Made by a program: the position numbers and the translations under genes. 64,000 nt of DNA from Rhodobiaceae bacterium (GTDB lineage Bacteria > Pseudomonadota > Alphaproteobacteria > Rhizobiales > Tepidamorphaceae), in assembly GCA_020637985.1 (NCBI GenBank), contig JACKJK010000005.1, positions 310,001 to 374,000 of the forward strand, given 5' to 3'. Position 1 is the stretch's first letter; each line of letters opens with the position of its first letter. Below the pieces are notes generated by a model that saw only the letters and a program-made list of their open reading frames with translations, was not told the origin of the DNA and did not search any database. Below are positions 27,671-36,171 of this stretch, one piece after another.

Positions 27671-27672
27671 GA

Positions 27673-27894
27673 TCAGCTTTCGTTGGTTGCCCCCGGCTCG
27701 GCGGGCTGTCTCAAGCCTGCCAGCAAGCCGATCACGGCCCCGACCGGGCCGGTGAAGAACGCCGCCGTCATGACCATTTCCATGCTCTTGTCGTGGGCGT
27801 TTCCGGAAAACATGGACACCAGCGCCAGTCCGGCCATGGCCCCGGCGAAGTAGCCGGCAACAGCGAAGACGGCGGCCCTTGCAGTTCTCGACAT
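27673..27894 (-). CDS. Small membrane protein, unknown function
   Basis: A 73-residue protein with two hydrophobic segments rich in Gly, Ala and Phe (about residues 7-25 and 38-60), joined by a short polar loop (NAHDKSMEM) and ending in a charged tail. A clear GGAGG is 7 nt before the ATG at 27894, which makes it a real gene rather than an antisense frame. No family is recognised. It lies 72 nt downstream of rsmD on the same strand. Confidence 0.6.
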   Translation of the reverse strand: MSRTARAAVFAVAGYFAGAMAGLALVSMFSGNAHDKSMEMVMTAAFFTGPVGAVIGLLAGLRQPAEPGATNES

Positions 27895-27966
27895 CGGCAA
27901 TCCTCCGCAAACCGCAGATACATGATTGGTATCCGCGGAACCGTGTCGCGGCAATCGGCTTCTGCG

Positions 27967-28524
27967 CTAGTCCTTCAGCCGCAGGACCATCACCTGAGTG
28001 TCGCCGTAGGTGCGCGTCTCCTCGACACTGTAGCCGTCCGGCACGTCGATTTCCGCGCCCTTGGCTTCCTCCACGACGACAAGCGCGCCGGGCGCCAGCC
28101 AGTTGCCGCGAAGGAGGGCGGCGAGCGCCTTGCCGGCCAGCCCCTTGCCGTATGGCGGGTCGGCGAAGACCAGCGTGAAGCCGCCCTGCGCACCGGCTGG
28201 ACCGAGGTGGGCGACGTCACGCTTGGAGATCCGCGCCAGCCCCATGATGCCGAGGGCTTCCAGGTTGGCGCGGATGATCCCGCGCGCCTCCAGCCCGGCG
28301 TCGACGAACAGCGCCGAGCGCGCGCCGCGCGAAAGCGCCTCGATGCCGAGCGCCCCGGTGCCGGCGAACAGGTCGAGCACGCGCGCCCCGCTGACAGGGT
28401 CGTCGTAGGCGTGCTCCAGGATGTTGAACATCGCCTCGCGCAGGCGGTCCGACGTCGGGCGGATGTCGCGCCCCGCCGGTGCGCTCAGCGCGCGCCCCTT
28501 GAACCTACCGCCGACGATCCGCAT
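27967..28524 (-). CDS. rsmD: 16S rRNA (guanine(966)-N2)-methyltransferase
   Basis: A 185-residue Rossmann methyltransferase: MRIVGGRFKGRAL at the start, SAM motif VLDLFAGTGALGIEALSRGA (about residues 48-67) and the catalytic DPPY in FADPPYGKGL. It methylates G966 of 16S rRNA in assembling small subunits. Its ATG lies 20 nt inside the end of the upstream pseudouridine synthase gene, so the two are translationally coupled. Confidence 0.95.
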   Translation of the reverse strand: MRIVGGRFKGRALSAPAGRDIRPTSDRLREAMFNILEHAYDDPVSGARVLDLFAGTGALGIEALSRGARSALFVDAGLEARGIIRANLEALGIMGLARISKRDVAHLGPAGAQGGFTLVFADPPYGKGLAGKALAALLRGNWLAPGALVVVEEAKGAEIDVPDGYSVEETRTYGDTQVMVLRLKD

Positions 28525-29503
28525 TGCGCCGACCGTTGTTCCTGCTGCCGGGTTTGCCCTTCCCGGGCTCGCCGCTGCGAGGCCTGTCGCGTGCCGTCTC
28601 GGTTGCGGCAGGACGCGGCTCCGCCTTGCCGCGCTTGGCCCGCTCGGGACGCTTCTCGAGTTTCTTCGGCTTTGCCCAGCCCTCGCGCCGCGGTGCGTCG
28701 CCATCGGTATCCTTGTTGCCGCCGCGCAGGCGCAACGGACCGCTGCCCGAGCGCAGTGCCGCGGTCGCCGCGAGGATGTCGGCGCGGCTCACTTCCTCGA
28801 CGGTGCCGCGGGCAAGCTCGCCCAGCGTGAAGGGACCGTAGTCGGTGCGGATCAGCCGGTTGACCTTCAGCCCGAGCGCGCCGAGGACGCGCTTCACCTC
28901 GCGGTTCCGGCCTTCGGCGAAGGTCAGGGTCAGCCAGGTGTTGTCGCCCTGCGCGCGTTCCAGCTGCGCGTTGATCGGCCCGAACCGCTCGCCGTCGATA
29001 GTGATGCCTTCCGCAAGCCCGTCGAGCCGCTTCTGCTCGACGTGCCCGAAGGCGCGCACCCGGTAGCGCCTCAGCCAGCCGGTCGAGGGCAGTTCCAGCG
29101 CGCGTGCCAGCGCGCCGTCGTTGGTCAGCAGCAGCAGGCCCTCGGTGTTGATGTCGAGCCGGCCCACGGAGACGACGCGCGGCATGTCGGCCGGCAGTGC
29201 CTGGAACACCGTCGGGCGGTTCTCCGGGTCGCGGGCGGTGGTCACCAGCCCCACCGGCTTGTGGTAGCGCCACAGCCGTGTGCGCTCCGGTTTCGCCAGC
29301 GCCTTGCCGTCGACCGCGATCGTATCGCGCACCGTCACGTTGAGCGCCGGCGTGCGCACGACCTCGCCGTTCAGCGTCACCCGCCCGGCGAGGATCATCG
29401 CCTCGGCGTCGCGGCGCGAGGCGACGCCGGCATCGGCGATCGCCTTGGCGATGCGGATCGCGCGCGGGCCTTTTCTCAGACTGCTGGATTGATCCCTGGA
29501 CAT
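28505..29503 (-). CDS. RluB/RsuA-family pseudouridine synthase
   Basis: A 332-residue protein: S4 RNA-binding domain (about 15-62, IAKAIADAGVASRRDAE) and a catalytic domain with GRLDINTEGLLLLTNDG, whose Asp attacks uridine. The last 80 or so residues are a very basic, Arg/Lys/Pro-rich disordered tail, typical of alphaproteobacterial homologues, which may bind RNA. It is likely to modify 23S rRNA (RluB-type, position 2605), though RsuA, RluE and RluF share these motifs. The start at 29503 is divergent from tadA across 61 nt. Confidence 0.9.
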   Translation of the reverse strand: MSRDQSSSLRKGPRAIRIAKAIADAGVASRRDAEAMILAGRVTLNGEVVRTPALNVTVRDTIAVDGKALAKPERTRLWRYHKPVGLVTTARDPENRPTVFQALPADMPRVVSVGRLDINTEGLLLLTNDGALARALELPSTGWLRRYRVRAFGHVEQKRLDGLAEGITIDGERFGPINAQLERAQGDNTWLTLTFAEGRNREVKRVLGALGLKVNRLIRTDYGPFTLGELARGTVEEVSRADILAATAALRSGSGPLRLRGGNKDTDGDAPRREGWAKPKKLEKRPERAKRGKAEPRPAATETARDRPRSGEPGKGKPGSRNNGRRNADRRR

Positions 29504-29564
29504 GGAGGGTGTTGATAGCAGGCTTTGCCGCCGCCGCAATCGGCAGATTGCAGGACAGGGACGA

Positions 29565-30008
29565 ATGAACGCCGGATTCATGGACGCAGCACTGGAGCAA
29601 GCCCGCCGCGCGGCCGCCGCTGGCGAGGTTCCGGTCGGCTGCGTTATCGTCCAGGACGGGACGATTCTCGCGCGCGCCCACAACCTGACGCTCACCGACC
29701 GCGACCCCACCGCGCATGCCGAGCTGCTGGCGATCCGCGCCGCCTGCGCGGCGCTCGGCTCCGAACGCCTGCCCGATTGCGATCTCTACGTGACGCTGGA
29801 GCCCTGCGCGATGTGTGCCGCCGCGATCTCCTTTGCCCGCATCCGCCGGCTCTATTTCGCCGCTGCCGATCCCAAGACGGGCGCGGTCGAGCACGGTCCG
29901 CGCTTCTTCACGCAGGCAACCTGCCACCACGCGCCGGAGGTCTATTCGGGATTGGCCGAAGCCGATGCGGCGCGCCTGCTGAAGGATTTCTTCGCGCTCA
30001 AGCGCTAG
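29565..30008 (+). CDS. tadA: tRNA-specific adenosine deaminase TadA
   Basis: A 147-residue cytidine-deaminase-fold enzyme. The zinc and proton-shuttle motif is TAHAELLAIR (HAE) and the Cys pair is PCAMC. VPVGCVIVQDG and the C-terminal DFFALKR helix fit TadA. It converts A34 of tRNA-Arg(ACG) to inosine and is normally essential. The ATG at 29565 is preceded by AGGACAGGG; ATG 29580 is an alternative. The stop overlaps the 3' end of the convergent patatin gene by 11 nt. Confidence 0.95.
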   Translation: MNAGFMDAALEQARRAAAAGEVPVGCVIVQDGTILARAHNLTLTDRDPTAHAELLAIRAACAALGSERLPDCDLYVTLEPCAMCAAAISFARIRRLYFAAADPKTGAVEHGPRFFTQATCHHAPEVYSGLAEADAARLLKDFFALKR

Positions 30009-30834
30009 CAACCATGCCGGCGTGCGCCCTGAGGAAGGCTTCGACCTCCCGGCCCGCATCCTCGCCGGCGGCGATCACGTCGCCGGCCTTGAAGAAATCG
30101 AACAGCGTGAAGCGGTTGATGTCCGGGCACACCAGCAGCGCTGGTGGAACCATCGCCGCCTTGGCGCGCATGACCGACTGCATGAGGATGACGGCCGCGC
30201 CATAGACGCTCTCGGTCGGTGTCGGAATGCCACCCGATTTCGGGGTGCGCAATCCGATCACGTCGCATGCGACGACCGGATTGCCGTCGGCGCCGGCGAC
30301 ATCGTGGGGCATCGGATTGGCCGCGCCGCCGTCGATCAGGACCTTGCCATCCAGTACGACCGGCTTGATCAGGGCGGGGACGGCGATGCTGGCGGCAAGC
30401 GCGGTGATCAGGGGGCCGGAAGAGAAATGACATTCCTCGCCGGTCAGGAAGTCGACCGCCACGGCGGTGAAGGGGATCGGCAGATCCTCGATTCGCGGCG
30501 GCAGATCGTCGGGCAGGAAGGCTTCCAGCAGCACCTTCGGATCGAGTGTGCCGGACTTGGTGAAGCTCAGGGCGAACAGCTTGCCGCCGCCGCGCTGGGC
30601 CCGCATCAACCGCGACATCACGTCGGTGCGCTTGGCGAACATGGCGACCACCCATTCGCGGATTGCCTTGCCGCTCATGCCGCTGGCATGGAGCGCGCCG
30701 ATAACCGCACCCATGGAGGTTCCGGCGATGCGCGCCGGCCGCACGCCGCACCTGTCGAACGCTTCGCAGATGGGGATATGCGCAAATCCGCGCGCAGCCC
30801 CGCCGGACAAGGCCAGTGCGACGCTCTTGCTCAT
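29998..30834 (-). CDS. Patatin-like phospholipase
   Basis: A 278-residue patatin-fold lipase. Oxyanion loop SGGAARGFAHI (about residues 10-20), nucleophile Ser40 in GTSMG, and catalytic Asp168 in the DGG motif IDGGAANPMP. It would cleave acyl esters of membrane lipids, with no signal peptide and no added domains, so cytoplasmic. Its ATG overlaps the TGA of the phosphotransferase gene (ATGA, 30831-30834), so it is the last gene of the purD operon. Confidence 0.9.
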   Translation of the reverse strand: MSKSVALALSGGAARGFAHIPICEAFDRCGVRPARIAGTSMGAVIGALHASGMSGKAIREWVVAMFAKRTDVMSRLMRAQRGGGKLFALSFTKSGTLDPKVLLEAFLPDDLPPRIEDLPIPFTAVAVDFLTGEECHFSSGPLITALAASIAVPALIKPVVLDGKVLIDGGAANPMPHDVAGADGNPVVACDVIGLRTPKSGGIPTPTESVYGAAVILMQSVMRAKAAMVPPALLVCPDINRFTLFDFFKAGDVIAAGEDAGREVEAFLRAHAGMVASA

Positions 30835-31931
30835 GCGGCCCCCGCCTTGCACGCCCAGCTCCACCCGGCCTTAGACAGCGGGCCGACCTGGCGCGCCATC
30901 GCTGCGGCATTGGCGTTGGTTGCCGTGCCGTCGCGTACGCGTCCGACGATGCCCTGCAGGATCGCCGCGAGGCGGAAGAAGTTGTAGGCGAAATAGCGCT
31001 CGAGGTCCGGCAGGCCGTCGCGCCCGGTGCGCGCGCAATAGGCCGCGACATAGTCTTCCAGCGACGGGATGCCGAGGGCGGCGAGATCGTGGCCGACGAG
31101 GCTGCCGGTGCCGCTGCCGTCGTCGGTCGGCGGCATCACCCACTGCATCAGGTGATAGGTGAAGTCGGCCAGCGGATCGCCCAGCGTCGACAGCTCCCAG
31201 TCGAGCACGGCGACGACGCGCGGCGCGCCGGGCGCCAGGATCAGGTTGTCGAGCCGGTAGTCGCCATGCACCAGCCGCGCCGGCCCGCTCGCCGGCAGGT
31301 TGTCCGGCAGCCAGTCCATCAGCGCGTCCATCTCGGGCACGTCCTCGGTCTGCGAGGCGACGTAGTTCTTCGACCAGCGCGACACCTGGCGGACGAGGTA
31401 GTTGTCCGGTTTGCCGTAGTCCGCAAGCCCGATTGTCTGCGGGTCGAAGCCGTGCAGCTGTGCGATCGTCGCGTTCATCGCGTCATAGATGCCGGCCCGC
31501 GCGGCAGGCTCCATGCCCGGGCAATGCGGTTCCCAGATGATGCGCCCCTCGACCCTGTCCATCACGTAGAACGCGGTGCCGATGACGCCGTCGTCCTCGC
31601 ACAGCAGATAGGGATGCGGCACCGGGAAGCCCTGCGCGTCGAGCGCGGCCATGACGCGGTATTCCCGGTCCACCGCGTGCGCCGACGGCAGCAGGTTGCC
31701 CGGCGGCTTGCGCCGCAGCACGTAGGCGTGCCCCGGCGTTGCGACGACATAGGTCGGGTTCGACTGCCCGCCCTTGAACTGCGACAGGCTGACCGGTCCG
31801 CGAAAGCCTGTGATGTGGACGCCGAGATAGCTCTCCAGTTTTTCCCCATCGATCTCGAAACCGGGCGCGACGGGCCGCGTTCCGCTGAAGGCGGCCTGCC
31901 GGTCAATACCCTTCTTTTCGCTCGCTGCCAT
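30831..31931 (-). CDS. Aminoglycoside phosphotransferase-fold kinase (ACAD10/11-type)
   Basis: A 366-residue small-molecule kinase fold. QFKGGQSNPTYVV and YVLRRKPPG (Lys region) form the N-lobe. Catalytic and metal loops are HGDYRLDNLIL and VLDWELSTLGDPLADF. This variant is the one found fused to or beside acyl-CoA dehydrogenases (ACAD10/11), proposed to phosphorylate hydroxy-acyl groups, rather than an antibiotic resistance enzyme. Here no acyl-CoA dehydrogenase is nearby; its neighbour is the dehalogenase-like hydrolase, 3 nt upstream. Confidence 0.85.
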   Translation of the reverse strand: MAASEKKGIDRQAAFSGTRPVAPGFEIDGEKLESYLGVHITGFRGPVSLSQFKGGQSNPTYVVATPGHAYVLRRKPPGNLLPSAHAVDREYRVMAALDAQGFPVPHPYLLCEDDGVIGTAFYVMDRVEGRIIWEPHCPGMEPAARAGIYDAMNATIAQLHGFDPQTIGLADYGKPDNYLVRQVSRWSKNYVASQTEDVPEMDALMDWLPDNLPASGPARLVHGDYRLDNLILAPGAPRVVAVLDWELSTLGDPLADFTYHLMQWVMPPTDDGSGTGSLVGHDLAALGIPSLEDYVAAYCARTGRDGLPDLERYFAYNFFRLAAILQGIVGRVRDGTATNANAAAMARQVGPLSKAGWSWACKAGAA

Positions 31932-31934
31932 CGC

Positions 31935-32864
31935 TCAAGCCGCCCCGAAGAAGTCGATCAATGCGCGGGCGGTCGCGTCCGGGTTTTCCTCGGCGACGAA
32001 ATGCCCGCTGTCGATCGCGTGGCCCTGCACGTCGTCGGCCCACTTGCGCCACACCGCCAGCGGCTGCGCCTCGGCGTCCGCCGGCGCCTTGGACGGGATG
32101 CCGGCATCGCCCCAGACCGCCAGCACCGGGCATGTGATGCGGTTGCCGGAGGCGATATCGGCGCTGTCGGCCTGCCAGTCGTAGCCGGCGCCCGCGCGAT
32201 AGTCCTCGCAGCACGCGTGCACCCGTTCCGGCGCGTTGAAGGATGCCCGATAGTGGGCAAGGGCACGTTCGTCGAAGGCCGCCAGCGACTTCGCCTTGGT
32301 CCAGCTCGCGATCGTCATGTCGAGATAGTCGACGGCGCTCGGCACGATCAGCGTTTCGGGCAGCGGGTGCGGCTGGGCGAGGAACAGCCAGTGGTAGGTC
32401 TTCATGGCAAGCGCCACGGAGAAGTTCGTCCACATCGCGTGCGTCGGCACGATGTCGAGCACGGCAAGCCGCGATACGCGTCCGGGATGGTCGAGCGCGA
32501 GGCGATAGGCGACGCGCCCGCCGCGGTCGTGCCCGGCGCAGGCGAAGCGCGCATGGCCCAGCCGATCCATCAGGTCCACGATGTCGCGCGCCAGCGCCCG
32601 CTTCGACATCGCCGAATGATCGTCCGTCTCCTCCGGCAGCGAACTCCAGCCGTAGCCGCGCAGGTCGGGGATGACGAGGCTGAAGCGCTCGGCAAGCGCC
32701 GGCGCGACGCGGTGCCACATGACGTGCGTCTGCGGATAGCCGTGCAGCAGCACCAGCGGCGGTCCGTCGCCACCGATGCGGCAGAAGATGCGCGCGTCGG
32801 CTGTGTCGATGAACCGGGATTCGAAACCGGGAAAGAGGTCGGCGAGGTCGCTGTCGTCGCTCAT
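31935..32864 (-). CDS. Alpha/beta hydrolase, fluoroacetate dehalogenase-like
   Basis: A 309-residue alpha/beta hydrolase with an Asp nucleophile: GHDRGGRVAYR (Asp113, Arg114, Arg117), acid Asp137 (LDIVPT), base His288 (DSGHF). The cap has YHWLFLAQPHPLPE (His158, Trp159) and Tyr222. In Rhodopseudomonas fluoroacetate dehalogenase the equivalents are Asp110, Arg111, Arg114, Asp134, His155, Trp156 and Tyr219, all offset by exactly three. The Arg pair binds carboxylate, and His/Trp/Tyr hold the halide. So a haloacid dehalogenase activity is plausible; epoxide hydrolase is the alternative. The ATG overlaps the purD stop (ATGA). Confidence 0.82.
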   Translation of the reverse strand: MSDDSDLADLFPGFESRFIDTADARIFCRIGGDGPPLVLLHGYPQTHVMWHRVAPALAERFSLVIPDLRGYGWSSLPEETDDHSAMSKRALARDIVDLMDRLGHARFACAGHDRGGRVAYRLALDHPGRVSRLAVLDIVPTHAMWTNFSVALAMKTYHWLFLAQPHPLPETLIVPSAVDYLDMTIASWTKAKSLAAFDERALAHYRASFNAPERVHACCEDYRAGAGYDWQADSADIASGNRITCPVLAVWGDAGIPSKAPADAEAQPLAVWRKWADDVQGHAIDSGHFVAEENPDATARALIDFFGAA

Positions 32865-34135
32865 GTCTTGCCCGTCTCCCGCGCGATCTCGCGCCAGCCG
32901 ATGTCGCCGCGGTTGAAGCCGCCCGGCCAATCGATGCGTGCAACCGCATCATAGGCCTTCGCGGCGGCCTGCGTCACGCTGTTGCCGAGCCCGGTGACGC
33001 ACAGCACGCGCCCGCCGGTGGCGACCAGGGTGCCGTCCCGCCGCGCGGTTCCGGCATGAAAGACGATCGCCTCGTCCTCGCCGATCGCCTCGACGCCGGA
33101 AATGATCGAACCCTTGTCGTAGGCGCCGGGATAGCCCTTCGCCGCCATCACCACGGTCAGGGCGGTTTCCTCGCGCCAGTTGACCCGCGCCTTGTCGAGT
33201 GTCCCGTTGCTCGCCGCCATCAGCAGCGCCAGCAGGTCCGCATCGATGCGCGGCATCAGCACCTGGCATTCGGGATCGCCGAAGCGGATATTGTATTCGA
33301 CCAGCTTCGGCCCGTCCTTCGTCAGCATCAGCCCGGCGTAGAGCACGCCCCTGTAGGGCATGCCGAGTTCCGCCATGCCGCGCACCGTCGGCTCGACGAT
33401 CTCCTTGAGCGCGCGTTGCACCAGATCCGGTGTCATCACAGGGGCAGGCGAGTAGGCGCCCATGCCGCCGGTGTTCGGCCCCGTGTCGCCGTCGTAGGCG
33501 CGCTTGTGGTCCTGCGCGGTTCCCAGCGGCAAGATGCTGGTGCCGTCGCTGAGCGCGAAGAAGCTCGCCTCCTCGCCCGCCATGAATTCCTCGATGACGA
33601 CATCGCCGCCGTTCGCAAGCAGCATGTCGATGGCGCCGAGCGCATCGTCCAGCGTTTCGGCGACGACCACGCCCTTGCCGGCGGCAAGTCCGTCCGCCTT
33701 GATGACGATCGGCGCGCCTTGCGCCCGCACGTAGTCCTTGGCGGAGGCGATGTCGGAGAACTTCGCCCACGCGGCTGTCGGGATGGCGAACCGGTCGCAG
33801 ATTTCCTTGGTGAAGGTCTTCGAGCCTTCCAGTTGCGCGGCGGCCTTCGACGGGCCGAATACACCGATGCCGGCGGCTTCGAGGTCGTCGGCAAGACCAG
33901 CAACCAGCGGCGCTTCCGGCCCGACGACGACGAAGCCGATGCCTTTGTCCTTGCAGAAGGCAACAACCGCATCGTGGTCGGTCACATCGACGCTGACGCA
34001 TTCGGCCACCTGCGCGATTCCCGCGTTGCCCGGCGCGCACCACAGCCTGCCCAGCGTCGGGCTTTTCCTCAGCGCCCAGGCCAGCGCGTGTTCGCGCCCG
34101 CCGCCGCCGATCAGGAGGACATCGATGGCTGCCAT
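32861..34135 (-). CDS. purD: Phosphoribosylamine-glycine ligase
   Basis: A 424-residue ATP-grasp enzyme: MAAIDVLLIGGGGREHALAW opening, VVGPEAPLVAGLADDL, the ATP-grasp core VIKADGLAAGKGVVVAE, and RFGDPECQVLMPR with the metal-binding residues. It makes glycinamide ribonucleotide in purine synthesis. It is the first gene of a reverse operon whose next members (dehalogenase-like hydrolase, kinase-fold protein, patatin) have no link to purines, and it is divergent from xseA across 118 nt. Confidence 0.97.
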   Translation of the reverse strand: MAAIDVLLIGGGGREHALAWALRKSPTLGRLWCAPGNAGIAQVAECVSVDVTDHDAVVAFCKDKGIGFVVVGPEAPLVAGLADDLEAAGIGVFGPSKAAAQLEGSKTFTKEICDRFAIPTAAWAKFSDIASAKDYVRAQGAPIVIKADGLAAGKGVVVAETLDDALGAIDMLLANGGDVVIEEFMAGEEASFFALSDGTSILPLGTAQDHKRAYDGDTGPNTGGMGAYSPAPVMTPDLVQRALKEIVEPTVRGMAELGMPYRGVLYAGLMLTKDGPKLVEYNIRFGDPECQVLMPRIDADLLALLMAASNGTLDKARVNWREETALTVVMAAKGYPGAYDKGSIISGVEAIGEDEAIVFHAGTARRDGTLVATGGRVLCVTGLGNSVTQAAAKAYDAVARIDWPGGFNRGDIGWREIARETGKT

Positions 34136-34253
34136 GTGCGCGGTCTCCGGTTATCCTGTGCGTTCGCGGTTGCCGTTTTCCTGTAGCATCCTGCAACGGA
34201 TTCGGTCACCCGCCGATGCGCCCGCTGTTGAAACCCCGTGCGAGGAAATTTCC

Positions 34254-35822
34254 GTGGCAACGCCACTGTCCAACCTGCCGGAATATTCGGTCTCCGAGAT
34301 ATCCCAGGCGATCAAGCGCACCATGGAGGACACCTTCGGCCAGGTGCGCCTGCGCGGCGAGATTTCCGGCTTCCGCGGGCCGCATTCCTCGGGCCATTGC
34401 TATTTCGCGCTGAAGGACCAGAACGCCAAGATCGACGCCATCGTCTGGCGCGGCAGCTACGGGCGTCTGCGCCAGTGGATGGAGGAGGGGCTGGAGGTCA
34501 TCGCCACCGGCAAGGTGACGACCTATCCGGCGAAGTCCGGCTACCAGATCGTCATTGAGGCCATCGAGCCGGCCGGGCAGGGCGCGCTGCTCGCCCAGTT
34601 GGAGGAACGCCGCAAGAAGCTCGCCGCCGAAGGTCTGTTCGATGCCGAACGCAAGCGGCCGTTGCCCTATCTGCCGCGTGCCGTCGGCGTCGTCACCTCG
34701 CCGACCGGTGCGGTCATCCGCGACATCCTGCACCGCATGGCCGACCGCTTTCCCGTCCGCGTGCTGGTGTGGCCCGCCCGCGTGCAGGGCGACGGCGCGG
34801 CGGAGGAGGTCGCCCGCGGCATCGCCGGGCTGAATGCGCTGCCGGAGGTCGGAAGCGACGGCAAGCCGCTGCGCCCCGACGTGGTGATCGTGGCGCGCGG
34901 CGGCGGCAGCCTGGAGGACCTGTGGGCCTTCAACGAGGAGGTCGTGGTGCGTGCCGCGGCCGCCAGCGCCATTCCGCTCATCTCGGCGGTGGGCCACGAG
35001 ACCGACACCACGCTGATCGACTTCGCCTCCGACGTGCGCGCCCCGACCCCGACGGCCGCCGCCGAGATTGCACTCCCCGTACGCGCCGAACTGCTGGCAT
35101 CGGTAGAAGACCTCGGCGCGCGCCAGCGCCGCGGCCTGTTGCGCCTTCTCGAGCACCGGCGCGTCGCGCTGAAGGGGGCCGCGCGCGGCCTGCCGCGGCT
35201 GGAGGACGTGCTGGCGATCCCGCGCCAGCGGCTCGATACGGCGGCCGCGCAATTGCCGGTGTCGATGCGTCGCCTGCTGCGCGACAGGGCGCAGGCCGTC
35301 ACCATGCTCGCCCGCAGCCTGCCGCGCCTCGATCACCTGATGCAGCTGCCGGCGCGTCGGCTCGGAGAACTTTCCACGCGACTCGGCCGGGCCCAGTCCG
35401 TGCATGTGCGCCAGCAACGGCAGGGATTCGCGGCGGTGTCGGCGCGGCTGTCGCCGCTGTCGATGCGCCGTGCGATCGAACGCGGCAACGAGCGCGTCTC
35501 GAACGCTGCGCTGCGTTTCGCCCGCGTCGCCGCGCGCGATACGGAGCGCCGCCGCACGCGTCTCGACCGCGCCGCCGGCCTGCTCGCCACGCTGAGCCAC
35601 CGCGCGACGCTGGAGCGCGGCTTCGCGCTCGTCCGCGACCTGTCCGGCAATCTTGTCCGCGCGACCGGCGATGCCCGCGCCGCGAAGCGCATCGCGGTCG
35701 AATTCGCCGATGGTTCCATCGTCGCCGATGTCGCCGACGGTGCCCCGCCATCGTCCGGCTCCCGCCCTGCTCCCGCCCGCAAGGGCAAGTCCGGCGGCGG
35801 CCAGGGCAGCCTGTTCGACTGA
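34254..35822 (+). CDS. xseA: Exodeoxyribonuclease VII large subunit
   Basis: A 522-residue protein: N-terminal OB fold (LRGEISGFRGPHSSGHCYFALKD split over residues 26-48), then the nuclease core with VVTSPTGAVIRDIL, VIVARGGGSLEDLWAFNEE and SAVGHETDTTLIDFASD. A long helical, Arg-rich region and a KGKSGGGQGSLFD end follow. With XseB it degrades single-stranded DNA. The start is GTG at 34254 with GAGGAAA upstream; the frame stays open for 170 codons before that, but antisense to purD. Confidence 0.96.
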   Translation: MATPLSNLPEYSVSEISQAIKRTMEDTFGQVRLRGEISGFRGPHSSGHCYFALKDQNAKIDAIVWRGSYGRLRQWMEEGLEVIATGKVTTYPAKSGYQIVIEAIEPAGQGALLAQLEERRKKLAAEGLFDAERKRPLPYLPRAVGVVTSPTGAVIRDILHRMADRFPVRVLVWPARVQGDGAAEEVARGIAGLNALPEVGSDGKPLRPDVVIVARGGGSLEDLWAFNEEVVVRAAAASAIPLISAVGHETDTTLIDFASDVRAPTPTAAAEIALPVRAELLASVEDLGARQRRGLLRLLEHRRVALKGAARGLPRLEDVLAIPRQRLDTAAAQLPVSMRRLLRDRAQAVTMLARSLPRLDHLMQLPARRLGELSTRLGRAQSVHVRQQRQGFAAVSARLSPLSMRRAIERGNERVSNAALRFARVAARDTERRRTRLDRAAGLLATLSHRATLERGFALVRDLSGNLVRATGDARAAKRIAVEFADGSIVADVADGAPPSSGSRPAPARKGKSGGGQGSLFD

Positions 35823-35943
35823 CGTCGCGGCGGCACATGAAACGATTCCGCGATTCAATGCGCTGGCGTTATGCGCTAGGGTGTCCGCGATTGGCCGCCA
35901 GGCGGTCGTGCCGATCCATGATCGTGACGCACAAGGGATGACG

Positions 35944-36171
35944 ATGAACCGCAGGGAAAATCCGCAACCCGGCACCGAGGCGCAGTTGCGCTACACCGAC
36001 AGCGATTTCCAGGTCGTCAGGTCGGGGGCCTTCGTGCGCTGCGCGGTGACCGGGATGGCTATTCCGCTCGAGGAACTGCGCTACTGGAGTGCCGCGCGTC
36101 AGGAGCCCTACGCCGACGCCAGGGCCGCCGGCGAGCGTGAACGCCAGATCCGCTCAGGCGTGAAGGCCTAG
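35944..36171 (+). CDS. DUF2093 protein
   Basis: A 75-residue soluble protein, ARxxxxFxVV type: LRYTDSDFQVVRSG, then VRCAVTGMAIPLEELRYWS, then a charged helical tail. I recognise the DUF2093 family, typically found beside xseA and lpxK in Hyphomicrobiales. Function unknown; the single Cys and the VTGxxIPLxxLRYW stretch suggest a compact beta-rich fold, perhaps once zinc-ribbon-like. AAGGG lies 6 nt before the ATG at 35944 (35938 is also in frame). The stop overlaps that of lpxK at CTAG. Confidence 0.8.
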   Translation: MNRRENPQPGTEAQLRYTDSDFQVVRSGAFVRCAVTGMAIPLEELRYWSAARQEPYADARAAGERERQIRSGVKA

